A stretch of 64,000 nt of DNA from an uncultured Paracoccaceae bacterium (GCA_958439195.1 OY288154.1:1-64000); one strand, 5' to 3'; numbered from the stretch's first letter, positions 26,227 to 35,397 are shown. A program made the numbers and translations. The notes: generated by a model from the sequence alone, not told the origin.

Positions 26227-29200
26227 ATGCCAGAATTCCGCAAGATCCTCGTTGCCAACCGCGGCGAGATCGCCATCCGCGTCATGCGCGCCGCCAATGA
26301 GATGGGCAAGAAAACCGTCGCCGTCTTTGCCGAGGAAGACAAACTGTCGCTGCACCGCTTCAAGGCGGATGAGGCGTATCGCATCGGCGAAGGCCTTTCT
26401 CCGGTCGGTGCCTATCTGTCGATCCCGGAAATCATCCGCGTGGCGAAAATGGCCGGGGCCGATGCCATCCATCCCGGCTATGGCCTGCTTTCTGAAAACC
26501 CCGATTTTGTCGAAGCCTGCGATCAGGCTGGCATCACCTTCATCGGTCCCCGCGCCGAAACCATGCGCGCCTTGGGCGACAAGGCCTCTGCCCGCCGCGT
26601 GGCGATCGAGGCGGGCGTCCCCGTCATCCCCGCGACCGAAGTGCTGGCCGATGACATGGACCTCATCAAGAAACAGGCGGCCGAGGTGGGCTATCCCCTG
26701 ATGCTCAAGGCGTCTTGGGGGGGCGGCGGTCGCGGCATGCGCCCGATCCTGTCGGAAGACGAGCTGGAGGCAAAGGTCCGCGAAGGGCGACGTGAGGCCG
26801 AGGCCGCCTTTGGCAATGGCGAAGGTTATCTGGAAAAGATGATCCAACGCGCCCGCCACGTCGAGGTGCAGATCCTGGGCGACAAGCAGGGCAACTGCTG
26901 GCACCTGTGGGAACGTGATTGCACCGTGCAGCGCCGCAACCAAAAGGTCGTCGAACGCGCCCCAGCCCCCTATCTGACGCAGGCCCAGCGCGAAGAGGTC
27001 TGCGAAATGGCGCGCAAGATCTGCGCCCATGTGGAATATGAATGCGCAGGCACCGTCGAATTCCTGATGGATATGGATGACGGCAAGTTCTACTTCATCG
27101 AAGTGAACCCCCGCGTGCAGGTCGAACACACCGTCACCGAAGAGGTGACCGGGATCGACATCGTGCAGGCCCAGATCCTGATCGAGGAAGGCAAATCCCT
27201 GGCCGAAGCCACGGGTCTGCCGTCTCAGGCCGATGTCAAACTCAACGGCCACGCCCTGCAATGCCGGGTCACCACTGAGGACCCGCTGAACAACTTCATC
27301 CCCGATTACGGGCGCCTGACCGCCTATCGCTCGGCCACCGGCAATGGCATCCGGCTGGATGGCGGCACGGCCTATGCGGGCGGCGTGATCACCCGCTATT
27401 ACGATTCGCTGCTGGTCAAGGTCACGGCCCATGCCCAGACGCCGGAAAAGGCCATCGCCCGGATGGACCGTGCCCTGCGCGAATTCCGTATCCGGGGGGT
27501 GGCGACAAACATCGAGTTTGTCATCAACCTGTTGAAACACCCCACCTTCCTGAACGACACCTACACCACGAAATTCATCGACACGACGCCCGAACTGTTC
27601 AGCTTCCGCAAACGCCGCGACCGGGCGACCAAGATCCTGACTTACATCGCCGACATCACCGTGAACGGCCATCCCGAAACCGCAGGCCGGCCCAAACCCC
27701 CGGCCGAGGCGAAGGCACCAAAGCCGCCGCGCCTGCTGACCGAAACCCCCGCCACCGGCACCCGCAACCTGCTGGAACAAAAGGGTCCGCAAGCGGTGGC
27801 AGACTGGATGAAGGCACAAAAGAAGGTGCTGATCACCGACACCACCATGCGTGACGGGCACCAGTCGCTTCTGGCCACCCGGATGCGGTCCATCGACATG
27901 GTCCGCGTAGCCCCCGCCTATGCCGCCAACCTGCCGCAACTGTTTTCTGTGGAATGCTGGGGCGGGGCCACCTTCGACGTGGCCTACCGTTTCCTTCAGG
28001 AATGCCCGTGGCAACGCCTGCGCGACCTGCGCGCCGCCATGCCCAACCTGATGACCCAGATGTTGCTGCGCGCCTCCAACGGCGTGGGCTATACCAACTA
28101 TCCCGACAACGTGGTGCGCAGTTTCGTGCTGCAAGCGGCGGAAACCGGCGTTGATGTTTTCCGCGTCTTTGACAGCCTCAACTGGGTCGAAAACATGCGC
28201 GTCGCAATGGACGCGGTGATCGAGGCGAACAAGGTCTGCGAAGGCACCATCTGCTATACCGGCGACCTGCTTGATCCGGCCCGCAGCAAATATGACCTGA
28301 AATACTATGTCGACCGCGCGCTGGAACTGAAGGCCGCGGGGGCCCATGTCCTGGGTCTCAAGGATATGGCGGGCCTGCTGAAACCCGCCGCCGCCCGCAT
28401 CCTTGTCAAGGCGCTGAAACAGGAAGTGGGCCTTCCTGTCCATTTCCACACCCATGATACGTCAGGGGCCGCCGCCGCCACCATCCTTGCCGCCTGCGAC
28501 GCGGGCGTCGATGCGGTGGATGCCGCGATGGATGCCTTCTCGGGCGGCACCTCGCAGCCTTGCCTTGGTTCCATCGTCGAAGCCCTGCGCCATACCGAAC
28601 GCGATACCGGTCTCGATATCGCCGCGATCCGCGACATTTCCAACTATTGGGAACACGTCCGCACCCAATACGCCGCCTTCGAATCCGGCATCGCCGCCCC
28701 CGCATCCGAAGTGTATCTGCACGAAATGCCGGGCGGCCAGTTCACCAACCTCAAGGCCCAGGCCCGCAGCCTGGGGATGGAGGATCGCTGGCCCGAAATC
28801 GCCCAGGCCTATGCCGATGCCAACCAGATGTTCGGCGACATCGTCAAGGTCACGCCCTCGTCCAAGGTGGTGGGCGACATGGCGCTGATGATGGTGGCGC
28901 AAGGACTGACCCGCGCACAGGTCGAAGACCCCGCCGTCGACGTGGCCTTCCCCGAGTCGGTGGTCGACATGCTCAAGGGCAATCTTGGCCAACCCCACGG
29001 CGGCTGGCCCTCAGGCATTCTGAACAAGGTCCTCAAGGGCGAAATGCCGCTGACCGAACGCCCCGGCAAAACCCTGCCGCCGGTGGATTTCGACGCAACC
29101 CGCGCCTATCTCGAACAGGAACTGACAGGCTACAAAGTCGATAATGAGGATATCAACGGCTATCTCATGTATCCCAAGGTTTTCCTTGATTACATGGGCC

Positions 29201-29670
29201 GCCACCGCCTTTACGGCCCGGTCCGCACCCTGCCGACCAAGACCTTCTTCTACGGCATGGAACCGGGCGAAGAGATCACGGCCGAAATTGACCCCGGCAA
29301 GAACCTGGAAATTCGCCTGCAAGCCGTGGGCGAAACCACCGATGATGGCGACGCACGCGTGTTCTTTGAACTCAACGGCCAGCCCCGCGTCGTCCGCATC
29401 GCCAACCGTGCGGTCAAGGCGAAAACCGCCGCCCGGCCCAAGGCACAGGATGGCAACCCCGCCCATGTCGGCGCGCCGATGCCCGGTTCCATAGCATCCG
29501 TCGCCGTGACCGTCGGCCAGAAAGTCCGCGCTGGTGACCAGCTCCTGACGATCGAGGCGATGAAGATGGAAACCGGCCTGCATGCCGACCGCGAAGCCAC
29601 GGTCAAGGCGCTGCATGTCCATGCCGGCAGCCAGATCGACGCCAAGGATCTGCTGGTGGAATTCGAATGA
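26227..29670 (+). CDS. pyc: Pyruvate carboxylase
   Basis: A 1147-residue single-chain pyruvate carboxylase that forms oxaloacetate from pyruvate and bicarbonate. ATG 26227 (MPEFRKILVANRGEIAIRVM) follows a GGAGAG site. Order: biotin carboxylase (about 1-455, with the Gly-rich loop SWGGGGRGM), carboxyltransferase (about 535-810, DTTMRDGHQSLLATRM and HFHTHDTSG metal ligands), tetramerisation region, and the biotin carrier domain with EAMKMETG, biotinylated Lys near residue 1113. The size is that of the rhizobial-type enzyme. It needs biotin, and the bioMNY importer is in the same window. It overlaps the MAPEG gene by ATGA. Confidence 0.97.
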   Translation: MPEFRKILVANRGEIAIRVMRAANEMGKKTVAVFAEEDKLSLHRFKADEAYRIGEGLSPVGAYLSIPEIIRVAKMAGADAIHPGYGLLSENPDFVEACDQAGITFIGPRAETMRALGDKASARRVAIEAGVPVIPATEVLADDMDLIKKQAAEVGYPLMLKASWGGGGRGMRPILSEDELEAKVREGRREAEAAFGNGEGYLEKMIQRARHVEVQILGDKQGNCWHLWERDCTVQRRNQKVVERAPAPYLTQAQREEVCEMARKICAHVEYECAGTVEFLMDMDDGKFYFIEVNPRVQVEHTVTEEVTGIDIVQAQILIEEGKSLAEATGLPSQADVKLNGHALQCRVTTEDPLNNFIPDYGRLTAYRSATGNGIRLDGGTAYAGGVITRYYDSLLVKVTAHAQTPEKAIARMDRALREFRIRGVATNIEFVINLLKHPTFLNDTYTTKFIDTTPELFSFRKRRDRATKILTYIADITVNGHPETAGRPKPPAEAKAPKPPRLLTETPATGTRNLLEQKGPQAVADWMKAQKKVLITDTTMRDGHQSLLATRMRSIDMVRVAPAYAANLPQLFSVECWGGATFDVAYRFLQECPWQRLRDLRAAMPNLMTQMLLRASNGVGYTNYPDNVVRSFVLQAAETGVDVFRVFDSLNWVENMRVAMDAVIEANKVCEGTICYTGDLLDPARSKYDLKYYVDRALELKAAGAHVLGLKDMAGLLKPAAARILVKALKQEVGLPVHFHTHDTSGAAAATILAACDAGVDAVDAAMDAFSGGTSQPCLGSIVEALRHTERDTGLDIAAIRDISNYWEHVRTQYAAFESGIAAPASEVYLHEMPGGQFTNLKAQARSLGMEDRWPEIAQAYADANQMFGDIVKVTPSSKVVGDMALMMVAQGLTRAQVEDPAVDVAFPESVVDMLKGNLGQPHGGWPSGILNKVLKGEMPLTERPGKTLPPVDFDATRAYLEQELTGYKVDNEDINGYLMYPKVFLDYMGRHRLYGPVRTLPTKTFFYGMEPGEEITAEIDPGKNLEIRLQAVGETTDDGDARVFFELNGQPRVVRIANRAVKAKTAARPKAQDGNPAHVGAPMPGSIASVAVTVGQKVRAGDQLLTIEAMKMETGLHADREATVKALHVHAGSQIDAKDLLVEFE

Positions 29671-30047
29671 CACTGGCGATCACCGGGATATACGCCGCGG
29701 CGCTGACGGCGCTTTACCTGCTGTTGTCTTTCCGGGTGATCGCCGTCCGCCGCGCCCAGCGCATCAATCTGGGCGATGGCGACAATCCCGACATGCTGCG
29801 CCGCATGCGCGCGCATGGCAACTTTGCCGAATATGTGCCCCTTGGACTGATCTTGCTGCTGATCGCCGAACAACAAGGCACGGCGCCGCTCTGGCTGCAT
29901 GTGACAGGGCTTTTCCTGCTGGCCGGCCGCATCGCACATGGCGTGAATTTCACCTTTGGCCTGAAAAGCATGCCCCTGCGGACCGGTGGCATGGTTTTCA
30001 CCTTTCTGTCGCTGATCCTTGGCGCGCTGCTCGTCCTGCCGCTTTGA
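29667..30047 (+). CDS. MAPEG-family membrane protein
   Basis: A 126-residue inner-membrane protein with four hydrophobic helices. The motif RRMRAHGNFAEYVPLGLILL near residues 45-64 is the core of the bacterial MAPEG (eicosanoid and glutathione metabolism) group; RIAHGVNFTF is also typical. Bacterial members are poorly characterised; some have glutathione transferase activity. It overlaps the pyc stop by ATGA, so it is co-translated with pyruvate carboxylase, a link I cannot explain. No other gene follows on this strand before the tRNA genes. Confidence 0.85.
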   Translation: MTLAITGIYAAALTALYLLLSFRVIAVRRAQRINLGDGDNPDMLRRMRAHGNFAEYVPLGLILLLIAEQQGTAPLWLHVTGLFLLAGRIAHGVNFTFGLKSMPLRTGGMVFTFLSLILGALLVLPL

Positions 30048-30135
30048 CCGGGGCATCAGGGATTTTTCGCCCGAGGTCGTTTTTCCCCTTGCAGCGGCGC
30101 GCGGCTGTTTATACATCCCCGCTCGTCCAACCGGC

Positions 30136-30210
30136 GCGGGCGTAGCTCAGGGGTAGAGCATAACCTTGCCAAGGTTAGGGTCGTGAGTTCGAATCTCATC
30201 GCCCGCTCCA
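30136..30210 (+). tRNA. tRNA-Gly (GCC), copy 1
   Basis: A 75-nt cloverleaf: acceptor GCGGGCG pairs with CGCCCGC, the D-arm is GCTCAGGGGTAGAGC, the anticodon loop TTGCCAA gives GCC, the T-arm is GTGAGTTCGAATCTCAT, and CCA is encoded. Identical to copy 2. Confidence 0.97.
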
Positions 30211-30225
30211 GTCGGACCTGCCAAG

Positions 30226-30248
30226 CGGCCGCCTTCGGGCGGCCGTTT
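30226..30248 (+). terminator. Hairpin between the two tRNA-Gly genes
   Basis: A perfect 8-bp stem CGGCCGCC/GGCGGCCG with a TTCG loop, then TTTGCATTT. It is a likely terminator for tRNA-Gly copy 1, implying that copy 2 has its own promoter in 30249-30353. Confidence 0.7.
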
Positions 30249-30353
30249 GCATTTCCGCCAATGCGCAACCCGGCCTCCCCTCCCCACCCGTCCCGACATG
30301 TGTCTTTCTGCTTGCACGGTTGCCCGCCCCGCATTATCACCCGCGAACGGAGT

Positions 30354-30428
30354 GCGGGCGTAGCTCAGGGGTAGAGCATAACCTTGCCAAGGTTAGGGTC
30401 GTGAGTTCGAATCTCATCGCCCGCTCCA
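30354..30428 (+). tRNA. tRNA-Gly (GCC), copy 2
   Basis: Identical over all 75 nt to copy 1, 218 bp downstream. The bases around it (GAGTGCGGGCG before, AGTTTTCAG after) differ from copy 1. The duplicated segment is therefore confined to the gene. Confidence 0.97.
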
Positions 30429-30549
30429 GTTTTCAGACAGGCAATGGCACCACGCCCGTCTGTCGTGATCCTGCAAGGATCGCATCCCTTGCCGCGGTTG
30501 CCACTCCCCTGCAACAGTCGGCATCATCCAAGAAAACTCTGCCTTCGCC

Positions 30550-31536
30550 CTATTGCCAAAAGGCCGAAACCCGCCCCCCGCCGCCCCGCGCCGGTTCTCC
30601 CCTTCGATCGGGCATGATCCCATCGCCCGCCACGACCTGCATACGTGCCGCGCGCAGCAAACGCAGCGGCACCGCACCCAGGATCGGTGCCTGCACAGGC
30701 ATGCCCACGGCAATATCGGGGGCAGGAATATCCAGATCACGATACGCCTGCCACATCGGGCCGTGGGCCGCCTGCAAACCCATCTGCAAATCCACCGGAT
30801 CAAGGCGTGACCCGCGATCCAGCACGGCTACAAAATCCCCCGATCCCGCAAAGGCCAGCCGATATTGTGCCGCAGGCAGCGCCTCAAGGATCTGCTCGGC
30901 CGCCTCGGACAGGAAATCGTAATAATCCAGCCGTTCCAGATGCCCATAGGCCCACAGGGCATTGCGCAGCCGGAAACAGATCACCACCGTCCCCGGCAGC
31001 CCCGACCACCCCAAAGACACAAGGTGGTTTTCCAAAACCATGTAATCAACAACGCCATCTTCGGCATTGGGCAGGACGGCATCTTCAAAACCAAAGCCGA
31101 AACCGGGCTGCGCGCGCAAACTGCCGATTTCATGCTGCAAGGCTGCGGTTCGTTTCCGTTCGTCCAGTATCCGTTCCACCATCGACAGCCGCGCGCCCAG
31201 CTCCACGCTTTCCAATGGCTTGTGCAGGAAATCATGCGCCCCCGCCTCCAGCGCCGCCTTCACGCGGTCCCGCTCGGTCACCGACGAAATCATGATGATC
31301 GGCGTCGCCTTGTGGTCCGCCGTGGCCCGCAGCCCGGCGCAAAGCTGCGCCCCGGTCATTCCCGGCATTTCAAGGTCAAGCAGGAACAGATCGGTCGCAA
31401 TCCGCCCTGCTTCGGCCTCGCGCAGCGCCTGCTGCGGGTCACCAAAGGTGGCCACCACCTCCATATCCAGCGCGCGCAGGTATTCCGTCACGATGGCCAG
31501 AAAGATCGGGTCATCATCCACACAAACAATACGCAT
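30550..31536 (-). CDS. Response regulator with an unusual C-terminal domain
   Basis: A 328-residue protein. ATG 31536 (MRIVCVDDDP) has a perfect AAGGAGG site; an upstream in-frame extension is unlikely. Residues 1-120 are a receiver domain with acidic DDD at 7-9, phospho-acceptor D54 in LLDLEMPG and K106 in LHKPL. A short helix links to residues 150-320, which resemble a diverged nucleotide-cyclase (GGDEF-like) fold (LPGTVVICFRLRN, YRLAFAGSGDFVAVL) but have no GGDEF or EAL signature. An enzymatic role is doubtful; it may be a binding or protein-contact domain. No partner kinase is nearby. It diverges from the metal importer. Confidence 0.8.
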   Translation of the reverse strand: MRIVCVDDDPIFLAIVTEYLRALDMEVVATFGDPQQALREAEAGRIATDLFLLDLEMPGMTGAQLCAGLRATADHKATPIIMISSVTERDRVKAALEAGAHDFLHKPLESVELGARLSMVERILDERKRTAALQHEIGSLRAQPGFGFGFEDAVLPNAEDGVVDYMVLENHLVSLGWSGLPGTVVICFRLRNALWAYGHLERLDYYDFLSEAAEQILEALPAAQYRLAFAGSGDFVAVLDRGSRLDPVDLQMGLQAAHGPMWQAYRDLDIPAPDIAVGMPVQAPILGAVPLRLLRAARMQVVAGDGIMPDRRGEPARGGGGRVSAFWQ

Positions 31537-31711
31537 TCGGCCTCCTTGACCCGTTACGATGATGACCCGAATGGCAAAGGGGCCGACCTGATCCCCACAA
31601 CGGCAAGAAGCCGCGCCATTAAAGGGCGCGGCATCGGTCTCCGTGCAACTTTCCCCGAAAACACAACCCAAGGGCGAACAGCCGGTCAAAACCACCCGCC
31701 CACGGAAATTA

Positions 31712-31732
31712 GAATGCGAACGCTTCGCATTC
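31712..31732. promoter_or_regulatory. Palindrome 1, Fur-family-like operator
   Basis: GAATGCGAA (31712-31720) and TTCGCATTC (31724-31732) form a perfect 9-bp inverted repeat around CGC, just upstream of a TTGACA -35 element at 31736-31741. It resembles Mur/Fur-type sites of alphaproteobacteria. Confidence 0.65.
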
Positions 31733-31743
31733 CTATTGACATT

Positions 31744-31758
31744 TGCGAGTCATTCTCA
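31744..31758. promoter_or_regulatory. Palindrome 2, Fur-family-like operator inside the promoter spacer
   Basis: TGCGAGTCATTCTCA is a 7-1-7 inverted repeat with five of seven matched pairs, close to TGAGAAT-n-ATTCTCA Fur boxes. It fills the 17-bp space behind the -35 TTGACA, so a bound repressor would block RNA polymerase. The -10 (about CATCTC) is weak. Confidence 0.6.
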
Positions 31759-31828
31759 CATCTCTTGTGCCATGAACACCAAAACCCTGACCAGAACCGG
31801 AACCCCCACTGAAACAGGCCGATACAGG

Positions 31829-32770
31829 ATGATCGACCGCCGTTCCCTTCTCGCCTCCTTCGCCATCGCGCCGCTGATGGGCACGCGCGCCCTTGCGGCC
31901 AGCGACACCCCCACCATCACCGCCACCACCGGCATGATCGCCGACATCGCCCGCCGTCTGACCGGGGGCGAGGTGTCGGCCCTGATGGGCGCCGGGATGG
32001 ACCCGCACAGCTATCGCCCAACCCGGTCCGACATCCTCACCCTGTCGCGCGCCGACATCATCCTCTGGCACGGCCTGCACCTTGAGGCGCAATTCACCGA
32101 TGTCCTGTCCGACCTCGCGCGGCAGCGCACCGTCGTGGCCCTTGCCGATACGCTGCCCAAAACGCATCTGCTGGCCGATCCCGCCTATCCCGACCGCCCC
32201 GACCCGCATGTCTGGTTCGACCCGCGCCTGTGGTCCGATCTGGTCCGCGCCGCCGCCGATGTGCTGGCCACCGCAGGCTTTGACACCGCCGCCCCGGCCG
32301 ATGCATTGCTCAAGGACATTGCCGCGCTGGATACTTATGCCCGGCAGGTGCTTGGCACCGTGCCGGAAATGTCCCGCCTTCTCGTCACAGCGCATGACGC
32401 CTTCGCCTATTTCGGCCGCGCCTATGGCTGGCAGGTCGAAGGCATTCAGGGCATCTCGACCGATTCCGAAGCTGGCCTCGCCCGCATTTCCGATCTGGTA
32501 TCCCTCCTTGTCGAACGCGATGTCGCTGCGGTCTTTGTGGAAAGCTCGGTTTCCGACCGCGCCATCCGCGCCCTGATCGAAGGTGTGACGGCGCAAGGCC
32601 ATTACATCACCATCGGAGGCGAGTTGTATTCCGATGCGATGGGGCCGGACGGCACCTATGAAGGCACCTATGTCGGCATGATCGACCATAACATCACGAC
32701 CATTGCCCGCGCTCTTGGCGGCGACGCGCCGGAACGCGGCATGGTCGGCAAACTCAACGCAGGCACATGA
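31829..32770 (+). CDS. Metal ABC transporter substrate-binding protein (TroA/ZnuA family)
   Basis: A 313-residue periplasmic metal-binding lipocalin-unrelated protein of cluster A-I. I start it at ATG 31829, giving MIDRRSLLASFAIAPLMG with a twin-Arg pair and cleavage after RALA; an in-frame ATG at 31772 is possible. Probable ligands are H60 (DPHSYRPT), H127 (DPHVWFDP), H189 (TAHDAFAYF) and D269 (GGELYSDAMG). His-His-His-Asp is the TroA-like set; the long His-rich loop of ZnuA is missing. Zn, Mn or Fe(II) are all possible. It overlaps the ATPase gene by ATGA and is first of a four-gene operon. Confidence 0.88.
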   Translation: MIDRRSLLASFAIAPLMGTRALAASDTPTITATTGMIADIARRLTGGEVSALMGAGMDPHSYRPTRSDILTLSRADIILWHGLHLEAQFTDVLSDLARQRTVVALADTLPKTHLLADPAYPDRPDPHVWFDPRLWSDLVRAAADVLATAGFDTAAPADALLKDIAALDTYARQVLGTVPEMSRLLVTAHDAFAYFGRAYGWQVEGIQGISTDSEAGLARISDLVSLLVERDVAAVFVESSVSDRAIRALIEGVTAQGHYITIGGELYSDAMGPDGTYEGTYVGMIDHNITTIARALGGDAPERGMVGKLNAGT

Positions 32771-33528
32771 TGGTGAGCCCCACCCCAATCCCCATGCCGG
32801 AAACGGCACTCACCATCACGGGCCTGACCGTGGCCTACGGTTCAGTCCCCGTAGTCGCCACGGTCAGTGCCAGATTTCCCAAAGGCTCGATGACCGCCGT
32901 CATCGGCCCCAACGGGGCAGGCAAATCCACCCTGTTGAAGGCCGCGCTTGGCCTGATCCCCGCCGTCACCGGTGACGTGCGCGCCTTTGGCCAACCTGTG
33001 GCCAAGGCCATGCCGCGCATCGCCTATGTCCCGCAACGCGCCGCCGTGGATTGGGAATTTCCCGCCCGCGTGATCGACGTGGTGCAGATGGGTCTCTACC
33101 GCAAAACGGGCCTTCTTCGCCGTATGACCCCCGGCCTGAAGGCACAGGCGATGGCCTGCCTGACACGACTGGGGATGCAGGATTTCGCCGATCGCCAGAT
33201 CGGCGCCCTGTCAGGTGGGCAACAGCAGCGGGTGTTCCTCGCCCGCGCCTTGGCACAAGAGGCCGATCTGATGATCCTCGACGAACCCTTCGCCGGGGTC
33301 GACGCCGCGACGGAATCCACGATCATCAGCGTGCTTCACGGCCTGCGATCCGAAGGCAAGACCGTGATCGCCGTCCATCATGACCTGTCCACCGTCCCTG
33401 CCTATTTCGACCGGGTGCTGTTGATGAACCGTCGCGTCATCGCCGAAGGCGCCACCCAATCCACCTTCCGCCGGACCTTGGTGGCCGAGGCTTATGGCAA
33501 CACCCTGCTGACCGCGATACCCGCCTGA
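32767..33528 (+). CDS. Metal ABC transporter ATP-binding protein
   Basis: A 253-residue ATPase of the Mn/Zn/Fe importer family. Walker A GPNGAGKST is near residues 46-54, the Q-loop region is AYVPQRAAVDWEFP, the signature is LSGGQQQRVFLARAL near 147, and Walker B is LMILDEPFAGVD near 169-180. AYVPQ with WEFP is characteristic of the ZnuC/MntB/SitB group. ATG 32767 overlaps the upstream stop; a second ATG directly follows. Two permeases come next. Confidence 0.93.
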   Translation: MMVSPTPIPMPETALTITGLTVAYGSVPVVATVSARFPKGSMTAVIGPNGAGKSTLLKAALGLIPAVTGDVRAFGQPVAKAMPRIAYVPQRAAVDWEFPARVIDVVQMGLYRKTGLLRRMTPGLKAQAMACLTRLGMQDFADRQIGALSGGQQQRVFLARALAQEADLMILDEPFAGVDAATESTIISVLHGLRSEGKTVIAVHHDLSTVPAYFDRVLLMNRRVIAEGATQSTFRRTLVAEAYGNTLLTAIPA

Positions 33529-33553
33529 TCTTGCCCCTCCTCATCCTGTCGCC

Positions 33554-34474
33554 ATGACCGACGCCCTGCTTCACGCCCTGCTGTTCCAAGGCGGCTACAA
33601 TGCCGCCCTCGTCAGTCTGGGCGCGGCGTTGCTGGGGCTGGCGGCGGGGGCGGTTGGCGCTTTCACTACCCTGCGCCGCCGCGCGCTGACCTCGGATGCG
33701 ATGGCCCATGCCACCCTACCGGGCATCGGCCTTGCCTTTCTGGTTATGGCTGCCGCCGGGGGGGATGGGCGCAATCTCATCGGTCTGCTGATCGGGGCGG
33801 GCCTCTCGGCCGCACTTGGCCTGTTCTGGCTGCAACGCCTTACCGACCGGACCCGCCTCACCGAAGACGCCGCCACCGGGGCCATCCTGTCCAGCTTTTA
33901 TGGCGCGGGCATCGTGATCCTGACGGTGATCCAGAACCTCTCGCTCGGACGCCCCGCCGGACTGGAAGGCTTCCTTCTTGGCTCCACCGCCGGGATGCTG
34001 ATGTCCGACGCCCTGCTGATTGCCGGGGGCGGCGCGGTGATCCTTGCCCTGCTCGTGATCCTGCGCCGCGCCCTTGCGATGACGGCCTTCGATCCCAGCC
34101 ATGCCCGGATGATGGGCGTCAATACGCGGGCCGCCGACATGGCGCTTTTGCTGCTGACGCTGGCCTGTGTGCTCTTGGGCCTGCGCGTCGTAGGGCTGAT
34201 CATGATCGTCGCGTTGCTGATCACCCCCGCCCTCACCGCGCGGCTCTGGTCGGATCGGGTCGGGGTGGTGGCGCTCATGGCCGGGGCCATCGGGGCGGTG
34301 GCGGGCCACCTGGGTGCCGCACTGTCGCTTGTGCTGCCGGACCTGCCCACCGGACCCGCCATCGTGCTGATCACCTTCGCCGCCTTTCTCCTCTCCGCGC
34401 TCTTTGCCCCCGGCCGGGGTCTGATCGCCCGCGCGCTTGCCCGCGCCCGCCTTTCCACATCGGTGCGCACATGA
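33554..34474 (+). CDS. Metal ABC transporter permease 1
   Basis: A 306-residue ABC-3 family permease with eight or nine transmembrane helices. RRRALTSDAMAHATLPGIGLAF near residues 36-57 and ATGAILSSFYGAGIVIL are family motifs, as is LRVVGLIMIVALLITPALTARLW in the C-terminal half. It starts 25 bp after the ATPase gene and overlaps permease 2 by ATGA. Having two different permeases makes this a SitABCD/MntABCD-type layout rather than ZnuABC. Confidence 0.92.
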   Translation: MTDALLHALLFQGGYNAALVSLGAALLGLAAGAVGAFTTLRRRALTSDAMAHATLPGIGLAFLVMAAAGGDGRNLIGLLIGAGLSAALGLFWLQRLTDRTRLTEDAATGAILSSFYGAGIVILTVIQNLSLGRPAGLEGFLLGSTAGMLMSDALLIAGGGAVILALLVILRRALAMTAFDPSHARMMGVNTRAADMALLLLTLACVLLGLRVVGLIMIVALLITPALTARLWSDRVGVVALMAGAIGAVAGHLGAALSLVLPDLPTGPAIVLITFAAFLLSALFAPGRGLIARALARARLSTSVRT

Positions 34475-35397
34475 CTTTTGGCGCGGAATTCGTGGCCCTG
34501 ACGTTGCCGCCAATGGTCATTGCCGTTCTGGCGGCACTTGGCTGCGCCGCGCCGGGAAATTTCCTGCTGCTGCGCGGGCAATCGATGCTTGGCGATGCCA
34601 TGTCCCATGTTGTCCTGCCGGGGATCGTGGCGGCCTTTCTACTGACCGGGTCCGCCGCCCAGCCCATCATGCTGGCGGGCGCGCTGGCGGCAGCTACCCT
34701 GTCCTCCCTGATGATCGAAGCGATCCGCCGCACCACCAATGCCGATCCGGGGGCCGCGATGGGCGTCACCTTTACCGCCATGTTCGCGGCAGGCGTGCTG
34801 CTGCTGGAAACTTCGGGCGCCGGGGCGGTGCATCTGGATGTGGAACATGCGCTTTACGGCAATCTCGAAGGGCTGATCTGGCTGGATGCCACCGGCTGGG
34901 CTTCACTGGCCGATCCGGCGGCCCTGGCAACCCTGCCCCCCGAACTTCCCGCCCTCGCGCTTGCCACCACCCTGATCCTCGTCACCCTTGCCTTGGTCTG
35001 GCGCCCACTGACCATTGCGACCTTCGACGAAGGTTTCGCCGCCACCAGCGGCATCCCCACGCGGTGGTTATCCGCCGGACTGACGGGCCTGACCGCCCTT
35101 GCCGCCGTCGCTGCCTTTTCCGCCGTCGGCTCCATCCTCACCATCGCCATGCTGATCTGCCCCCCCGCCACGGCCCGGTTGCTGACCGACAGCCTGCCCC
35201 GCCAGATGACCCTGTCCCTGCTGATCGCCGCTGCTGCGGCCGCGCTTGGCACCATCGCCGCCGGCTATCTGCCACTTGCCCTTGGTGTGTCGTTCAGCGT
35301 CTCTGCCGCTGGCAGCATCGCCACGCTTTCGGGCCTGTTCCTCGCGCTCGCCGCAACCTTCGGCCCGCGTCGCCATCGGCGCAGCGCCGCCGCCTGA
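34471..35397 (+). CDS. Metal ABC transporter permease 2
   Basis: A 308-residue ABC-3 permease, partner of the preceding one. LLLRGQSMLGDAMSHVVLPGIV near residues 31-52 is the family signature, followed by NADPGAAMGVTFTAMFAAGVLLLE and AVGSILTIAMLICPPATARLL. Eight or nine helices. It ends the operon; the next gene, hisB, begins 58 bp later with its own strong ribosome-binding site. I saw no terminator between them, so read-through into hisB is possible. Confidence 0.92.
   Translation: MTFGAEFVALTLPPMVIAVLAALGCAAPGNFLLLRGQSMLGDAMSHVVLPGIVAAFLLTGSAAQPIMLAGALAAATLSSLMIEAIRRTTNADPGAAMGVTFTAMFAAGVLLLETSGAGAVHLDVEHALYGNLEGLIWLDATGWASLADPAALATLPPELPALALATTLILVTLALVWRPLTIATFDEGFAATSGIPTRWLSAGLTGLTALAAVAAFSAVGSILTIAMLICPPATARLLTDSLPRQMTLSLLIAAAAAALGTIAAGYLPLALGVSFSVSAAGSIATLSGLFLALAATFGPRRHRRSAAA

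Noticed and set aside
25957..28455. An 832-codon minus-strand frame opposite pyruvate carboxylase
   Set aside because: Antisense shadow of a certain gene; His/Gly-rich composition typical of such shadows and no recognisable motif.
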